From Clostridia bacterium (GTDB lineage: Bacteria; Bacillota; Clostridia; Christensenellales; DUVY01), in contig BNZQ01000031.1 in the NCBI GenBank assembly GCA_026001225.1, positions 1 through 21,657 on the forward strand: a stretch of 21,657 bases of DNA, in the 5' to 3' direction. The stretch's first letter is position 1, and each line of letters starts with the position of its first letter. Below the pieces are notes generated by a model, which was not told the origin of the DNA, ran no database searches, and worked only from the letters and a program-made list of their open reading frames with translations. The translations under genes and the position numbers were made by a program. This document shows, one piece after another, positions 14,793 through 21,657 of the stretch.

Positions 14793-15767
14793 ATGGAAAA
14801 CGGATTGACAATTTCCAACGACGTGACGGTCAAAACCGCGCCCCAAACGAGAAAACGGCGCAAAAGCGCGTTGTCGGGCAACGTGTGGCAGCTGCACGCG
14901 CTGCTGCTCTTGCCGATGGCGTTTCTCGTGCTGTTCAATTTGGTGCCGATCGCGGGCTTGCGCATGGCGTTTTTGGAAAGCTACAATTATCGTTTGGGTA
15001 TTTGGGGCTCGCCGTGGGGCGGCCTGACACAGTTTCGGTATATGTTCACCGTTTTGCCCGAATTTTGGACGGTTTTCCGCAACACGCTGGTGATCGCCGT
15101 CGCCAAATTGGTTTTCGGCTTTCCCGTGCCGATCGCGGTCGCGTTGCTCTTAAACGAGATGCGCTCCAAGAAAACCAAAAAGGCGATCCAAACCGCAATC
15201 TATCTGCCCTATTTCATTTCGTGGGTCGTGATGGGCGGTATCTTGAAAAATATTTTTCAGGCGAACGGCTTTTTCGACCGCTTCCTCGGCGTGTTCGGGT
15301 ATACGCCGAGCACGCTTTGGCTGCAAAGCAACAGCTCTTTTGTGCCGATTTTGGTCGTTTCGGAGATTTGGAAGGGCTTCGGCTTCGGCACGATCATCTA
15401 TTTGGCCGCGCTGACGGGCGTGGATCCCAACCTGTACGAGGCCGCCGAGATCGACGGCGCGAACCGCGTGAAGCAGACGCTTCATATCACCCTGCCCGCG
15501 ATGATGCCCGTCGTCATCCTGAACCTTATCCTGAATTTGGGCGGCATCCTGAACGCGGGCTTCGAGCAAATCTTCGTACTGTATAGCCAAAAGGTATACG
15601 ACACGGCGGATATTATCGACACCTATGTCTATCGGCTGACGTTCGGGCAGGGCACGAACTACCCGCTCGGCACGGCGATCGGCCTGTTCAAGTCCGTGAT
15701 CGCCTTTATTTTGATCGGAGGAACGAATCTTGTGTTGGTCAAAAAGACCGATTACAGGATCTTTTAA
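14793..15767 (+). CDS. ABC transporter permease, LplB type
   Basis: 324 residues with about six membrane helices, beginning after a basic cytoplasmic tail (first helix about 34-55). The cytoplasmic EAA loop that contacts the ATPase is at about 216-235 (EAAEIDGANRVKQTLHITLP), typical of polysaccharide-type permeases. It pairs with the permease at 15773 and the binding protein at 12954. No ATP-binding gene is present in the window, so the system probably borrows a shared MsmX-like ATPase, as is usual in this subfamily. The 39 bases before it are very A-rich with only a weak ribosome binding site. Codons 113-143 lie within the 93-bp segment found again, inverted, at 21565-21657. Confidence 0.93.
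   Translation: MENGLTISNDVTVKTAPQTRKRRKSALSGNVWQLHALLLLPMAFLVLFNLVPIAGLRMAFLESYNYRLGIWGSPWGGLTQFRYMFTVLPEFWTVFRNTLVIAVAKLVFGFPVPIAVALLLNEMRSKKTKKAIQTAIYLPYFISWVVMGGILKNIFQANGFFDRFLGVFGYTPSTLWLQSNSSFVPILVVSEIWKGFGFGTIIYLAALTGVDPNLYEAAEIDGANRVKQTLHITLPAMMPVVILNLILNLGGILNAGFEQIFVLYSQKVYDTADIIDTYVYRLTFGQGTNYPLGTAIGLFKSVIAFILIGGTNLVLVKKTDYRIF
15129..15221 (+). repeat. 93-bp segment of the LplB-type gene, repeated inverted at the right end
   Basis: This stretch is identical over 93 bases to the reverse complement of 21565-21657. Identity stops sharply after 15221; the left limit (15129) is set only by the end of the window. Confidence 0.95.
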
Positions 15768-15772
15768 AAACG

Positions 15773-16645
15773 GTGAAGCGCGTTTCGATCCCCTATAAGA
15801 TATTCACGGTGTTCAACTACATCGTGTGCGTCGCGCTGGCTTTGAGCTGCGTGCTGCCCCTCGTCAACCTGTTCGCCGTGTCGTTCAGCGCGAAGGCCGT
15901 CGTCGAGGCGGGCGGGGTGGGGCTGTGGCCGCGCGGCTTCAACGCCGACGCCTACGGGTATATTTTCAGCACCGCGCAGTTTTGGAATTCGTTGAAGGTC
16001 AGCGTGCTGAAAACCGTGCTCGGCACGTTGATCACCTTGATTTTGACGATCTGCCTGGCCTATCCGCTGTCGCGCAAAAAAGGCGCGTTGCGGGGCCGCT
16101 CGGTCTATATGGCCGTGATCATCTTCTGTATGCTGTTTTCGGGCGGGCTGGTGCCGACGTACCTCTTGGTGGCGAATACGCTCAACATGAAGAATACGCT
16201 GTGGGCCTTGATCCTGCCGGGCGGCGTGCAGATCTTCTCGGCGGTCATCATGATGAACTTTTTCCGGCAGCTTCCCGGCGAAATCGAGGAGGCGGCGCAC
16301 GTGGACGGCGCGGATCATTTCCGTTCGCTGTTTCTGATCGTGTTGCCGTGCTCGCTGCCGATCATCGCCACCGTCGTGCTGTTCGCTTTCGTCGGGAATT
16401 GGAACAGCTGGTTCGACGGCCTGATCTATATGACGCAGCCCGAAATGTACCCGCTGCAAACCTTTTTACAGCAATATTTAAAGGAACCGCCCGGATTCAG
16501 TATCGGCCTTGTGTACAAGGAGCTCAGCGAGGATTCGATGGCGGCCGCGAATATCTTTATCATCATGGTGCCGCTGATCGCGATTTATCCATTTTTGCAA
16601 AAGTATTTTATCAAGGGGATCGTTTTGGGCAGCGTGAAAGGGTAA
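15773..16645 (+). CDS. ABC transporter permease, YtcP/MalG type
   Basis: 290 residues, about six membrane helices (first at about 12-38). The EAA loop is at about 172-192 (EEAAHVDGADHFRSLFLIVLP). The end, YPFLQKYFIKGIVLGSVKG, is a hallmark of YtcP/CUT1-type second permeases. The start is GTG at 15773, five bases after the previous stop, so translation is probably coupled to the LplB-type gene. Together they form the membrane channel served by the lipoprotein at 12954. Confidence 0.94.
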   Translation: MKRVSIPYKIFTVFNYIVCVALALSCVLPLVNLFAVSFSAKAVVEAGGVGLWPRGFNADAYGYIFSTAQFWNSLKVSVLKTVLGTLITLILTICLAYPLSRKKGALRGRSVYMAVIIFCMLFSGGLVPTYLLVANTLNMKNTLWALILPGGVQIFSAVIMMNFFRQLPGEIEEAAHVDGADHFRSLFLIVLPCSLPIIATVVLFAFVGNWNSWFDGLIYMTQPEMYPLQTFLQQYLKEPPGFSIGLVYKELSEDSMAAANIFIIMVPLIAIYPFLQKYFIKGIVLGSVKG

Positions 16646-16649
16646 GCGT

Positions 16650-16726
16650 GCCGCGAAAGCGCGGCGAAGGGACTTTGGCAACCGAAAGGGGTACCCCTTT
16701 CGACGTTTAATCCGCAGGATTAAACG
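16650..16726 (+). promoter_or_regulatory. Three stacked hairpins in the spacer between transporter and surface-protein genes
   Basis: In the 105-base spacer lie GCCGCG/CGCGGC (16650-16665, AAAG loop), the perfect 20-bp palindrome CGAAAGGGGTACCCCTTTCG (16683-16702), and CGTTTAATCC/GGATTAAACG (16704-16726, 3-base loop). None has a T-run. They probably mark an mRNA processing or stability site that sets different levels for upstream and downstream genes. No new promoter is evident. Confidence 0.6.
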
Positions 16727-16750
16727 ATAGATAAAAGGAGGTCAATGACA

Positions 16751-18370
16751 ATGAAGAAACTCTGGACGGTAATGGCGGTAACGGCGTTACTTGCCGCCGC
16801 GGCGTTCGCGCCGTTTGCGGCGCGGAATGCGGGCACGGCGGCGGCGGCGGACGGTTATACCGCCGCGGATTGGGCGCCGTACAACTACGTTTTGAGCGAG
16901 GGCTTCGGCGTAAACGTCAAAAAGACGGATATCCGCACCGATCTGTCCTATGCGAACGACGAGCTGACCGTCAGCGGCCGCACCGCGCCGGGCGGCGTAG
17001 GCGTGACCTTTCTGCCCGAAGTCGAGCTGAACGGGCTGTCGGTCGAATTTTCTTTAAAGCAATGGCGTACGAACAGCACGGACAAATGGTTCGGCGTTTC
17101 CTTTATGGACACGGGACTGCGTTCCGACATGTTCAACGAGGTGCCCTTTTACGGAAAGCACAGCGAGCAATGGACGAACGCCTACGGCGCGGGCGTGCTG
17201 ATCGGATGGCGGCCCCTGCCGCAGACCGGCGCGAACGCCCAGCCCGGCAAGATTAAGGTACAGTTCAATTATATCGGCATTACGCCGACCAGCGGCGCCG
17301 ACGGGCAGTACGACCCCGCCGCGGGCAGTTACAACGACGGACTTTTGGGCTGGGGCTCCTGCTGGATGGGCGAGGAAATCCTGCAACTGACCGACGCGAA
17401 CTGGCAGCCCTTGACGAGCTACGACCATCTGAAACTTTCGGTTCGCGAGTTTACGACGGGCGGCAAGACGGGCTATTATTTCGATTTGAATAACGGCTAT
17501 TTTCTGCGCGACGAAAACGAGGTCGTTTGGCCGATTAAGGACGACCCCGACACGGGCTATATGTTCGACGAATTGGATAAGGACGGGAGCGGCGCGCTGA
17601 ACGAGACCGAGAAATTGGCGTACCTGCGCGGCAACGCGTATTCCCAAAGCATAGTTACCGCCACGAATTGGGGCGACGATTTCTATGCGCTCGGCAACTT
17701 TGTCAAGGCGTTGAAGGAAAAGGACAAACGCCTGTATATGAACGTGCTGCACCGCGACAATCTGACGCTGCCGGAGGGCACGAAGGCCGAATTCGTCGTG
17801 CACAAGGTCAACGGAAAGGCCGCGGCCGCAGGGGAAACGACCTCGCTGACGGCGGCGAAAAGGGTGGACGACGCGACGAATAAGATCGGCGCGGATATCG
17901 AATATTTGTCCCTGCACGCGGGCGTGTATCCGTCCGTCGTGACGGGCCTGACCCGCACGGCGGCCGTCGAGAAGGACTATGCGGACGCGCAGCTTGCGAT
18001 CAACAGTAAGAAATCCTCGCTGAAAACGAAGAACGCGACGCCCTTTGTTTTGAACGGCCTCATGGACGAGAAGAAGCTGGAGTTTGTCGGCCCCGTTACG
18101 GCGACGATGGATTTAACGGGCGCGTCCAAGGTAAAGCTGTTCAAGGCGTCGGGCGACGACCTGACCGAGGTTGCGGCGACGGCGGACGGCGACAAGCTGA
18201 CGTTTACCGCCGAGGACTCTAAAACCGTTTACGTGCTGTTCTACGACGGGACGATCGCGGGCGGCGAGGACGGCGGAGGCAGAATCAGCTGCAAAAAAGG
18301 CGCGGCGAGCCTGCTCGGAGCGGGCGCGGCTTTGACAATCCTGTTCGCGGTCTTAAAGCGGAAGTATTGA
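16751..18370 (+). CDS. Secreted membrane-anchored protein with an EF-hand loop, possibly glycan-binding
   Basis: 539 residues from ATG 16751, chosen over ATG 16745 because AAAGGAGG (16734-16741) lies nine bases before it. A signal peptide (1-about 32, ending GTAAAA) is followed by a beta-rich region (about 40-240) resembling a concanavalin-like sandwich. DKDGSGALNETE at 276-287 fits the 12-residue EF-hand calcium loop, with D, D, S, N and E at ligand positions. A further beta-rich part ends in a short linker, C514, one membrane helix (about 517-535) and KRKY. No catalytic signature is recognised. Its place just after a sugar transporter suggests a role in capturing the same glycan at the cell surface. 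Family and function are otherwise unknown. Confidence 0.85.
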   Translation: MKKLWTVMAVTALLAAAAFAPFAARNAGTAAAADGYTAADWAPYNYVLSEGFGVNVKKTDIRTDLSYANDELTVSGRTAPGGVGVTFLPEVELNGLSVEFSLKQWRTNSTDKWFGVSFMDTGLRSDMFNEVPFYGKHSEQWTNAYGAGVLIGWRPLPQTGANAQPGKIKVQFNYIGITPTSGADGQYDPAAGSYNDGLLGWGSCWMGEEILQLTDANWQPLTSYDHLKLSVREFTTGGKTGYYFDLNNGYFLRDENEVVWPIKDDPDTGYMFDELDKDGSGALNETEKLAYLRGNAYSQSIVTATNWGDDFYALGNFVKALKEKDKRLYMNVLHRDNLTLPEGTKAEFVVHKVNGKAAAAGETTSLTAAKRVDDATNKIGADIEYLSLHAGVYPSVVTGLTRTAAVEKDYADAQLAINSKKSSLKTKNATPFVLNGLMDEKKLEFVGPVTATMDLTGASKVKLFKASGDDLTEVAATADGDKLTFTAEDSKTVYVLFYDGTIAGGEDGGGRISCKKGAASLLGAGAALTILFAVLKRKY

Positions 18371-18397
18371 CGCAGACGGAAGAAAGAGGTGGTTTAA

Positions 18398-19600
18398 ATG
18401 AAATGTAAAAGAATTTTCGTATGTCTGATAGGTGTTTGTATGATGTTGATAACGACGGCCTGTAAAAATCCTGACGACGGCAATAAACCCGTCAAGCCTC
18501 CGCCCGAAGAGTCGGAGTACACAAGCTTGTTTTCCGATAAGACCTTTAAAAAAGGCTTTACGGTGCGCGGGCTGGGCAACACGATTTACGACGACCCCGT
18601 GGAAACCTTCGGCAACAACAAGACCGATCCGACCGGACGCGGCACGCGCTTTCAGTACGGCGCGGACGGCTTGGAGAACGAGAGTCTCGGAAAGCCCGAA
18701 TGGAATTTGGCGCAATGGGCGACGCGTTACCCGATTCACGATTGGAGTAACGCGCACTACGACGCGCGCAAAAACGACTCCTTTAACAGCCGACCGACCG
18801 AGAATCCGTTCGATTATCGATACACCGTTTTGAGCGCGGAGCAATACCTCTATGAGAACCGCTCGAAATTTTTGATGGTGGACACCAAAACGGGCGAATA
18901 CACGCTGGATTTAAAGACCTCGGAGTGTTATAAAACGCCGCGCAAGGACGGCGAGGAGTGGCCGCATTGGATTATCGAAAAGCATTTCGGGCGCGACGGC
19001 ACGCCGCCGGTCGAGACGAAGGTGTCGGCCTCGAAGTCCCTGCGCGTCAAAATGGACGTGCGGCTGGACGCGTTTAAAAGCAATTACGCGGACTATCCGA
19101 CCGATGCGGAGCGCAACGCCGAAAATCCCGTGCGCCACTCGGCGATGAGCGTGTTTTATCTGTACATTTCCAACTATGAGCCGCGCACCGGGTCCTTTAC
19201 CGATATGCTGTGGTTCGGACTGCCCGTGTTCGACAACCGCTACACGTTCACCACGGCGCAGAGCTTCCCCGACGTGGGCAGCAAGGGCAGCGCGACCGAA
19301 AAGTGGATCTACAATATCGCGACGACCGAATTCTTCGATTTGAACAACAACCTGTACGACGCGGACGGCAAGATGATCCTCGACCAATGGAAAAGCATCG
19401 ACGTGGAGCTGATCCCGCATATCAAAATGGCGTTGGCCGAGGCGCAGCGCAACGGCTATATGAAGAACGCCAAATGGGAAAATCTGTACGTCAACGGCAT
19501 GTACAACGGCTTCGAGGTGCCCGGCTCCTACGACATTCGCATGAGCTATAAAAATATGGACGTGCTGTCGGCGGTGGACGACGAATTAAATGAGGATTGA
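18398..19600 (+). CDS. Secreted lipoprotein of unknown function
   Basis: 400 residues. The N-terminus ends in ITTAC, with cysteine 22 as a probable lipid anchor; threonine at -3 is unusual for a lipobox. A proline-rich spacer (KPVKPPPEE) precedes a folded region with many aromatic residues, including MSVFYLYISNYEPRTG and DMLWFGLPVFDNRYTF, and no membrane helix. The tail SYDIRMSYKNMDVL looks like the closing strand of a beta-sandwich, so a carbohydrate-binding or lectin-like fold is possible but not shown. AGAGGTGG lies seven bases before the ATG. It is 27 bases after the EF-hand surface-protein gene and is presumably co-transcribed. Confidence 0.83.
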   Translation: MKCKRIFVCLIGVCMMLITTACKNPDDGNKPVKPPPEESEYTSLFSDKTFKKGFTVRGLGNTIYDDPVETFGNNKTDPTGRGTRFQYGADGLENESLGKPEWNLAQWATRYPIHDWSNAHYDARKNDSFNSRPTENPFDYRYTVLSAEQYLYENRSKFLMVDTKTGEYTLDLKTSECYKTPRKDGEEWPHWIIEKHFGRDGTPPVETKVSASKSLRVKMDVRLDAFKSNYADYPTDAERNAENPVRHSAMSVFYLYISNYEPRTGSFTDMLWFGLPVFDNRYTFTTAQSFPDVGSKGSATEKWIYNIATTEFFDLNNNLYDADGKMILDQWKSIDVELIPHIKMALAEAQRNGYMKNAKWENLYVNGMYNGFEVPGSYDIRMSYKNMDVLSAVDDELNED

Positions 19601-19634
19601 AAGATGAAAGCCAAAAACTGAAAAAGGAGAAAAC

Positions 19635-20987
19635 ATGAAAAAGAGTGTATTCGTTATGATTTGCGCGATGGTTTTTATGCTCGGTTTGGGCGCGTGTACG
19701 AAACCGCCCGTCACGCCGCCGCCCGAAGACGATTCGGGCTTGTCGTTTCCGAAGCGCGCGCCGCTTACGACGGGGCAGAAGTGGACGGAGGGCGACGTGA
19801 AATACCCGTCCGCGCTGTGGACGGAGGTTCCCGCCTATGCCGAGGACGACGCTTTGATTCCGCTGGAAGACGGGCTGGAAGCCGTGACGGGTATATTTTA
19901 TGATTCTCCGATCGCGTGGAACGGCAAGAAAACCAAAATCGCCGCCTACTACGGTTTTCCGAAGGGCGCGTCGGCCGAGAAAAAGGTACCCGGTATCGTG
20001 TTGGTGCACGGCGGCTTGGGAACGGCGTATCCCGATTGGGTGAAGCTGTGGAACGATCAGGGCTTCGCGGCGATCGCGATGGACACCGAGGGCGGCCAAC
20101 CGCTGCCCGATATTACGATGAACACGGGCAAACACAACGAGCGCAATCAATACGCCTATACCGCCTCAAGCCCCGATCCTGATTTTACGGCGGGGCCGAC
20201 CAATACGGGCTATGCCCACGCGGACGGCCCGTTAGAGGGGCAATGGATGTACCACGCGACCTCGGCGGTCATTTTGGCAAACACGTTGCTGCGTTCCTTT
20301 CCGCAGGTGGACGAAACGCGCGTGGGCGTTACGGGCATTTCGTGGGGCGGCATTATTTCGAGTATCGTCGCGGGCTATGACGATCGGTTCGCGTTCTGTA
20401 TGCCCGTGTACGGCAGCGTGGGCTTGACGGGGACGGGCAACGGTAACGATTTCGGGACGGTGCACGACGGTTCGGACAACCCCGCCAAAGCGCGCGCTCT
20501 GTGGGATACGACCGCGCCGATCGAGGCAAGCGATATGCCGATTCTTTGGTTGAACAGCAACAAGGATTACGCGTTTCCGTTAAAGGCTATGTCCGATAAC
20601 TATTTAAAGTCGAAGTACGCGTCCTTTACGGTCAAAAATTCGCTGTCGCACGGACAGACGCAGGGCGCGGATATCGGCGAGCTGTTCTGCTTTGCGCGCG
20701 CGGTCGCGGGTATAGACGCGCAATGGGTGCAAATCACGCAAGACCCGACGCCCGAAACCCCCGTGATCAAGTGGCGCGCGGGCAAGGACAGCACGGTCGA
20801 GCGTGTGAACGTCTACTATACGACCGCCGCGAAAGCGGACAAGGACGCGGTGTATCAATCCGAAACCTTTTTGCCGGACGCTGACGGCGGCGCGACGGTC
20901 ACGTATCCTGAAAATGCGACCTTTTGTTACGTCAGCGTCGTGTTCAACAACAATCTGTATGTTTCGTCGGCGTTGGCCAAAATGTAA
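19635..20987 (+). CDS. Alpha/beta-hydrolase lipoprotein, probable carbohydrate esterase
   Basis: 450 residues. Lipobox LGAC with cysteine 21 and a PPVTPPPE spacer place the enzyme on the cell surface. The hydrolase domain carries LVHGGLGT (about 123-130, oxyanion region), a nucleophile elbow GISWGG with S236, D311 in NSNKDYAFP and H339 in SLSHGQTQG, a full Ser-Asp-His triad in the expected order. The pattern is closest to acetyl-xylan-esterase/dienelactone-hydrolase-like enzymes. A C-terminal module (about 365-450) with IKWRAGKDSTVERVNVYYTT resembles the beta domain found on related secreted hydrolases (PhoPQ-regulated type). AAAGGAG precedes the ATG by six bases. Removing acyl groups from the glycan before uptake is a reasonable inference; a peptidase-like role cannot be excluded. 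Confidence 0.87.
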   Translation: MKKSVFVMICAMVFMLGLGACTKPPVTPPPEDDSGLSFPKRAPLTTGQKWTEGDVKYPSALWTEVPAYAEDDALIPLEDGLEAVTGIFYDSPIAWNGKKTKIAAYYGFPKGASAEKKVPGIVLVHGGLGTAYPDWVKLWNDQGFAAIAMDTEGGQPLPDITMNTGKHNERNQYAYTASSPDPDFTAGPTNTGYAHADGPLEGQWMYHATSAVILANTLLRSFPQVDETRVGVTGISWGGIISSIVAGYDDRFAFCMPVYGSVGLTGTGNGNDFGTVHDGSDNPAKARALWDTTAPIEASDMPILWLNSNKDYAFPLKAMSDNYLKSKYASFTVKNSLSHGQTQGADIGELFCFARAVAGIDAQWVQITQDPTPETPVIKWRAGKDSTVERVNVYYTTAAKADKDAVYQSETFLPDADGGATVTYPENATFCYVSVVFNNNLYVSSALAKM

Positions 20988-20999
20988 AAGGAAGGAGCT

Positions 21000-21572
21000 A
21001 TGCGTAAAAAAACGTTCTTTATTTTGATTGCGGCCCTGCTGCTGACCTTATCGGCGTGCGGCGGCCCGCAAACGACCCCGCCGGAACCGGAGGAGGATAA
21101 AATGCTGACCGTAGAGGAAATTTTGGCGACGACGCCCGCGGCGGATTTGACATGCGGCGCGTATGACCTCGTGAAATACACAAGGCCGTACAGGTCGAGT
21201 CAAATCATTTACAACGAAACGGCGATCTTTGTGACCGACGAAAACGGAAGTATCCCCAAAGCGACGCTGATGTACCCGCCCGCCCGTGTGTTGGAGGTGC
21301 GGAACGCCGCTCTCGACGTGAAGTACGTCGAAGGGACGGACTATGTCGTGGAAGCCGACGGGCGCATTTCCCTGCCGGCCGGTTCCGCCGTCTATGTCAC
21401 GCCCTATGACGAGTATTATGTCACGGCGGCGCAGGAGCCGAACGCGGACTACCGTTTCCCGTCCGCGTCCCATGCGGGACGGTACTTAAAATACGCCGAA
21501 GCCGATTATTTTTATTCCAAGCAAATCTGCGTGACCTATATCCGCACGGCGGCGTATACCGGCCCGAAATGA
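21000..21572 (+). CDS. Small lipoprotein, probably with an artificial or rearranged C-terminus
   Basis: 190 residues as read. The N-terminus MRKKTFFILIAALLLTLSAC is a clean lipoprotein signal (LSAC, cysteine 20) followed by a PPEPEED spacer; GGAAGGAG lies just before the ATG, 12 bases after the hydrolase stop. The remainder is beta-rich (YVEGTDYVVEADGRISLPAG), resembling an accessory domain of secreted glycan-processing proteins, but I do not recognise the family. The last two codons and the stop lie inside the 93-bp inverted copy of the permease gene (from 21565). The native protein may therefore continue further and be cut here by a rearrangement or an assembly join. Confidence 0.75.
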   Translation: MRKKTFFILIAALLLTLSACGGPQTTPPEPEEDKMLTVEEILATTPAADLTCGAYDLVKYTRPYRSSQIIYNETAIFVTDENGSIPKATLMYPPARVLEVRNAALDVKYVEGTDYVVEADGRISLPAGSAVYVTPYDEYYVTAAQEPNADYRFPSASHAGRYLKYAEADYFYSKQICVTYIRTAAYTGPK

Positions 21573-21657
21573 AATAGGGCAGATAGATTGCGGTTTGGAT
21601 CGCCTTTTTGGTTTTCTTGGAGCGCATCTCGTTTAAGAGCAACGCGACCGCGATCGG
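21565..21657 (-). repeat. Inverted 93-bp copy of the LplB-type permease gene, running off the window
   Basis: Reading the minus strand from 21657 to 21565 reproduces 15129-15221 exactly, in a frame encoding permease residues 113-143 (for example LLNEMRSKKTKKAIQ). Identity breaks at 21564. Whether this is a second genomic copy, an inversion junction or a chimeric contig end cannot be told without sequence beyond the window. Confidence 0.95.

Noticed and set aside
19604..19621. Five-codon frame between two lipoprotein genes
   Set aside because: Too short and without its own ribosome binding site to support as a gene.
1..21657. CRISPR array, rRNA or prophage structural genes
   Set aside because: No regularly spaced identical repeats, no rRNA-like sequence and no phage structural motifs were seen; the recombinase remnants alone do not show a prophage.

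Overview
The window looks like chromosome of an uncultured, moderately GC-rich Gram-positive Clostridia-type bacterium. Reasons: strong AAAGGAGG-type ribosome binding sites, TTGACA/TATAAT promoters with 17-bp spacers, several lipoproteins, no outer-membrane (SusC/D) machinery, an LplB/YtcP/LipO-type sugar ABC transporter without its own ATPase, and large serine recombinases. The C-terminal surface anchor of the protein at 1457-3115 (GLSGGAIAGIVIGG... then KKKTF) resembles anchors I associate with Christensenellales-type Clostridia; that placement is an inference, not a proof.

Layout. (1) 1-1380: debris of an integrative element: the last codons of one large serine recombinase, then a second recombinase lacking its catalytic domain, and hairpins. 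(2) 1457-5383, minus strand: a cell-surface protein with beta-helix-like rungs, and upstream of it an unusual protein with an exported GLUG-type ectodomain, one membrane helix and a C-terminal cytoplasmic LuxR-type DNA-binding domain. (3) 5384-6115: a 730-base non-coding region with a minus-strand promoter, a 174-bp MITE-like element (inverted repeats plus a 9-bp target duplication), three dispersed-repeat copies, and a plus-strand promoter with a LacI-type operator. (4) 6116-12683: a translationally coupled operon (ATGA overlaps) of a GH38 alpha-mannosidase, a GH106-like glycosidase and a LacI-family repressor. (5) 12729-21572: a second promoter with a near-perfect LacI-type operator and a three-hairpin leader, followed by a solute-binding lipoprotein, two permeases, another three-hairpin spacer, an anchored surface protein with an EF-hand loop, a lipoprotein of unknown function, an alpha/beta-hydrolase lipoprotein (probable esterase) and a small lipoprotein. 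(6) 21565-21657: an exact inverted copy of 93 bp of the first permease gene, running off the end of the window.

How it may work together (inference): the secreted proteins bind and deacylate a glycan outside the cell, the ABC transporter imports the oligosaccharide using a shared ATPase encoded elsewhere, and the two cytoplasmic glycosidases cleave mannosyl and possibly rhamnosyl linkages. The LacI protein controls both promoters through TGTTANCGNTAACA-like operators. The membrane LuxR-type protein next door is the most novel item: it could sense something outside the cell and directly control the adjacent surface-protein gene.
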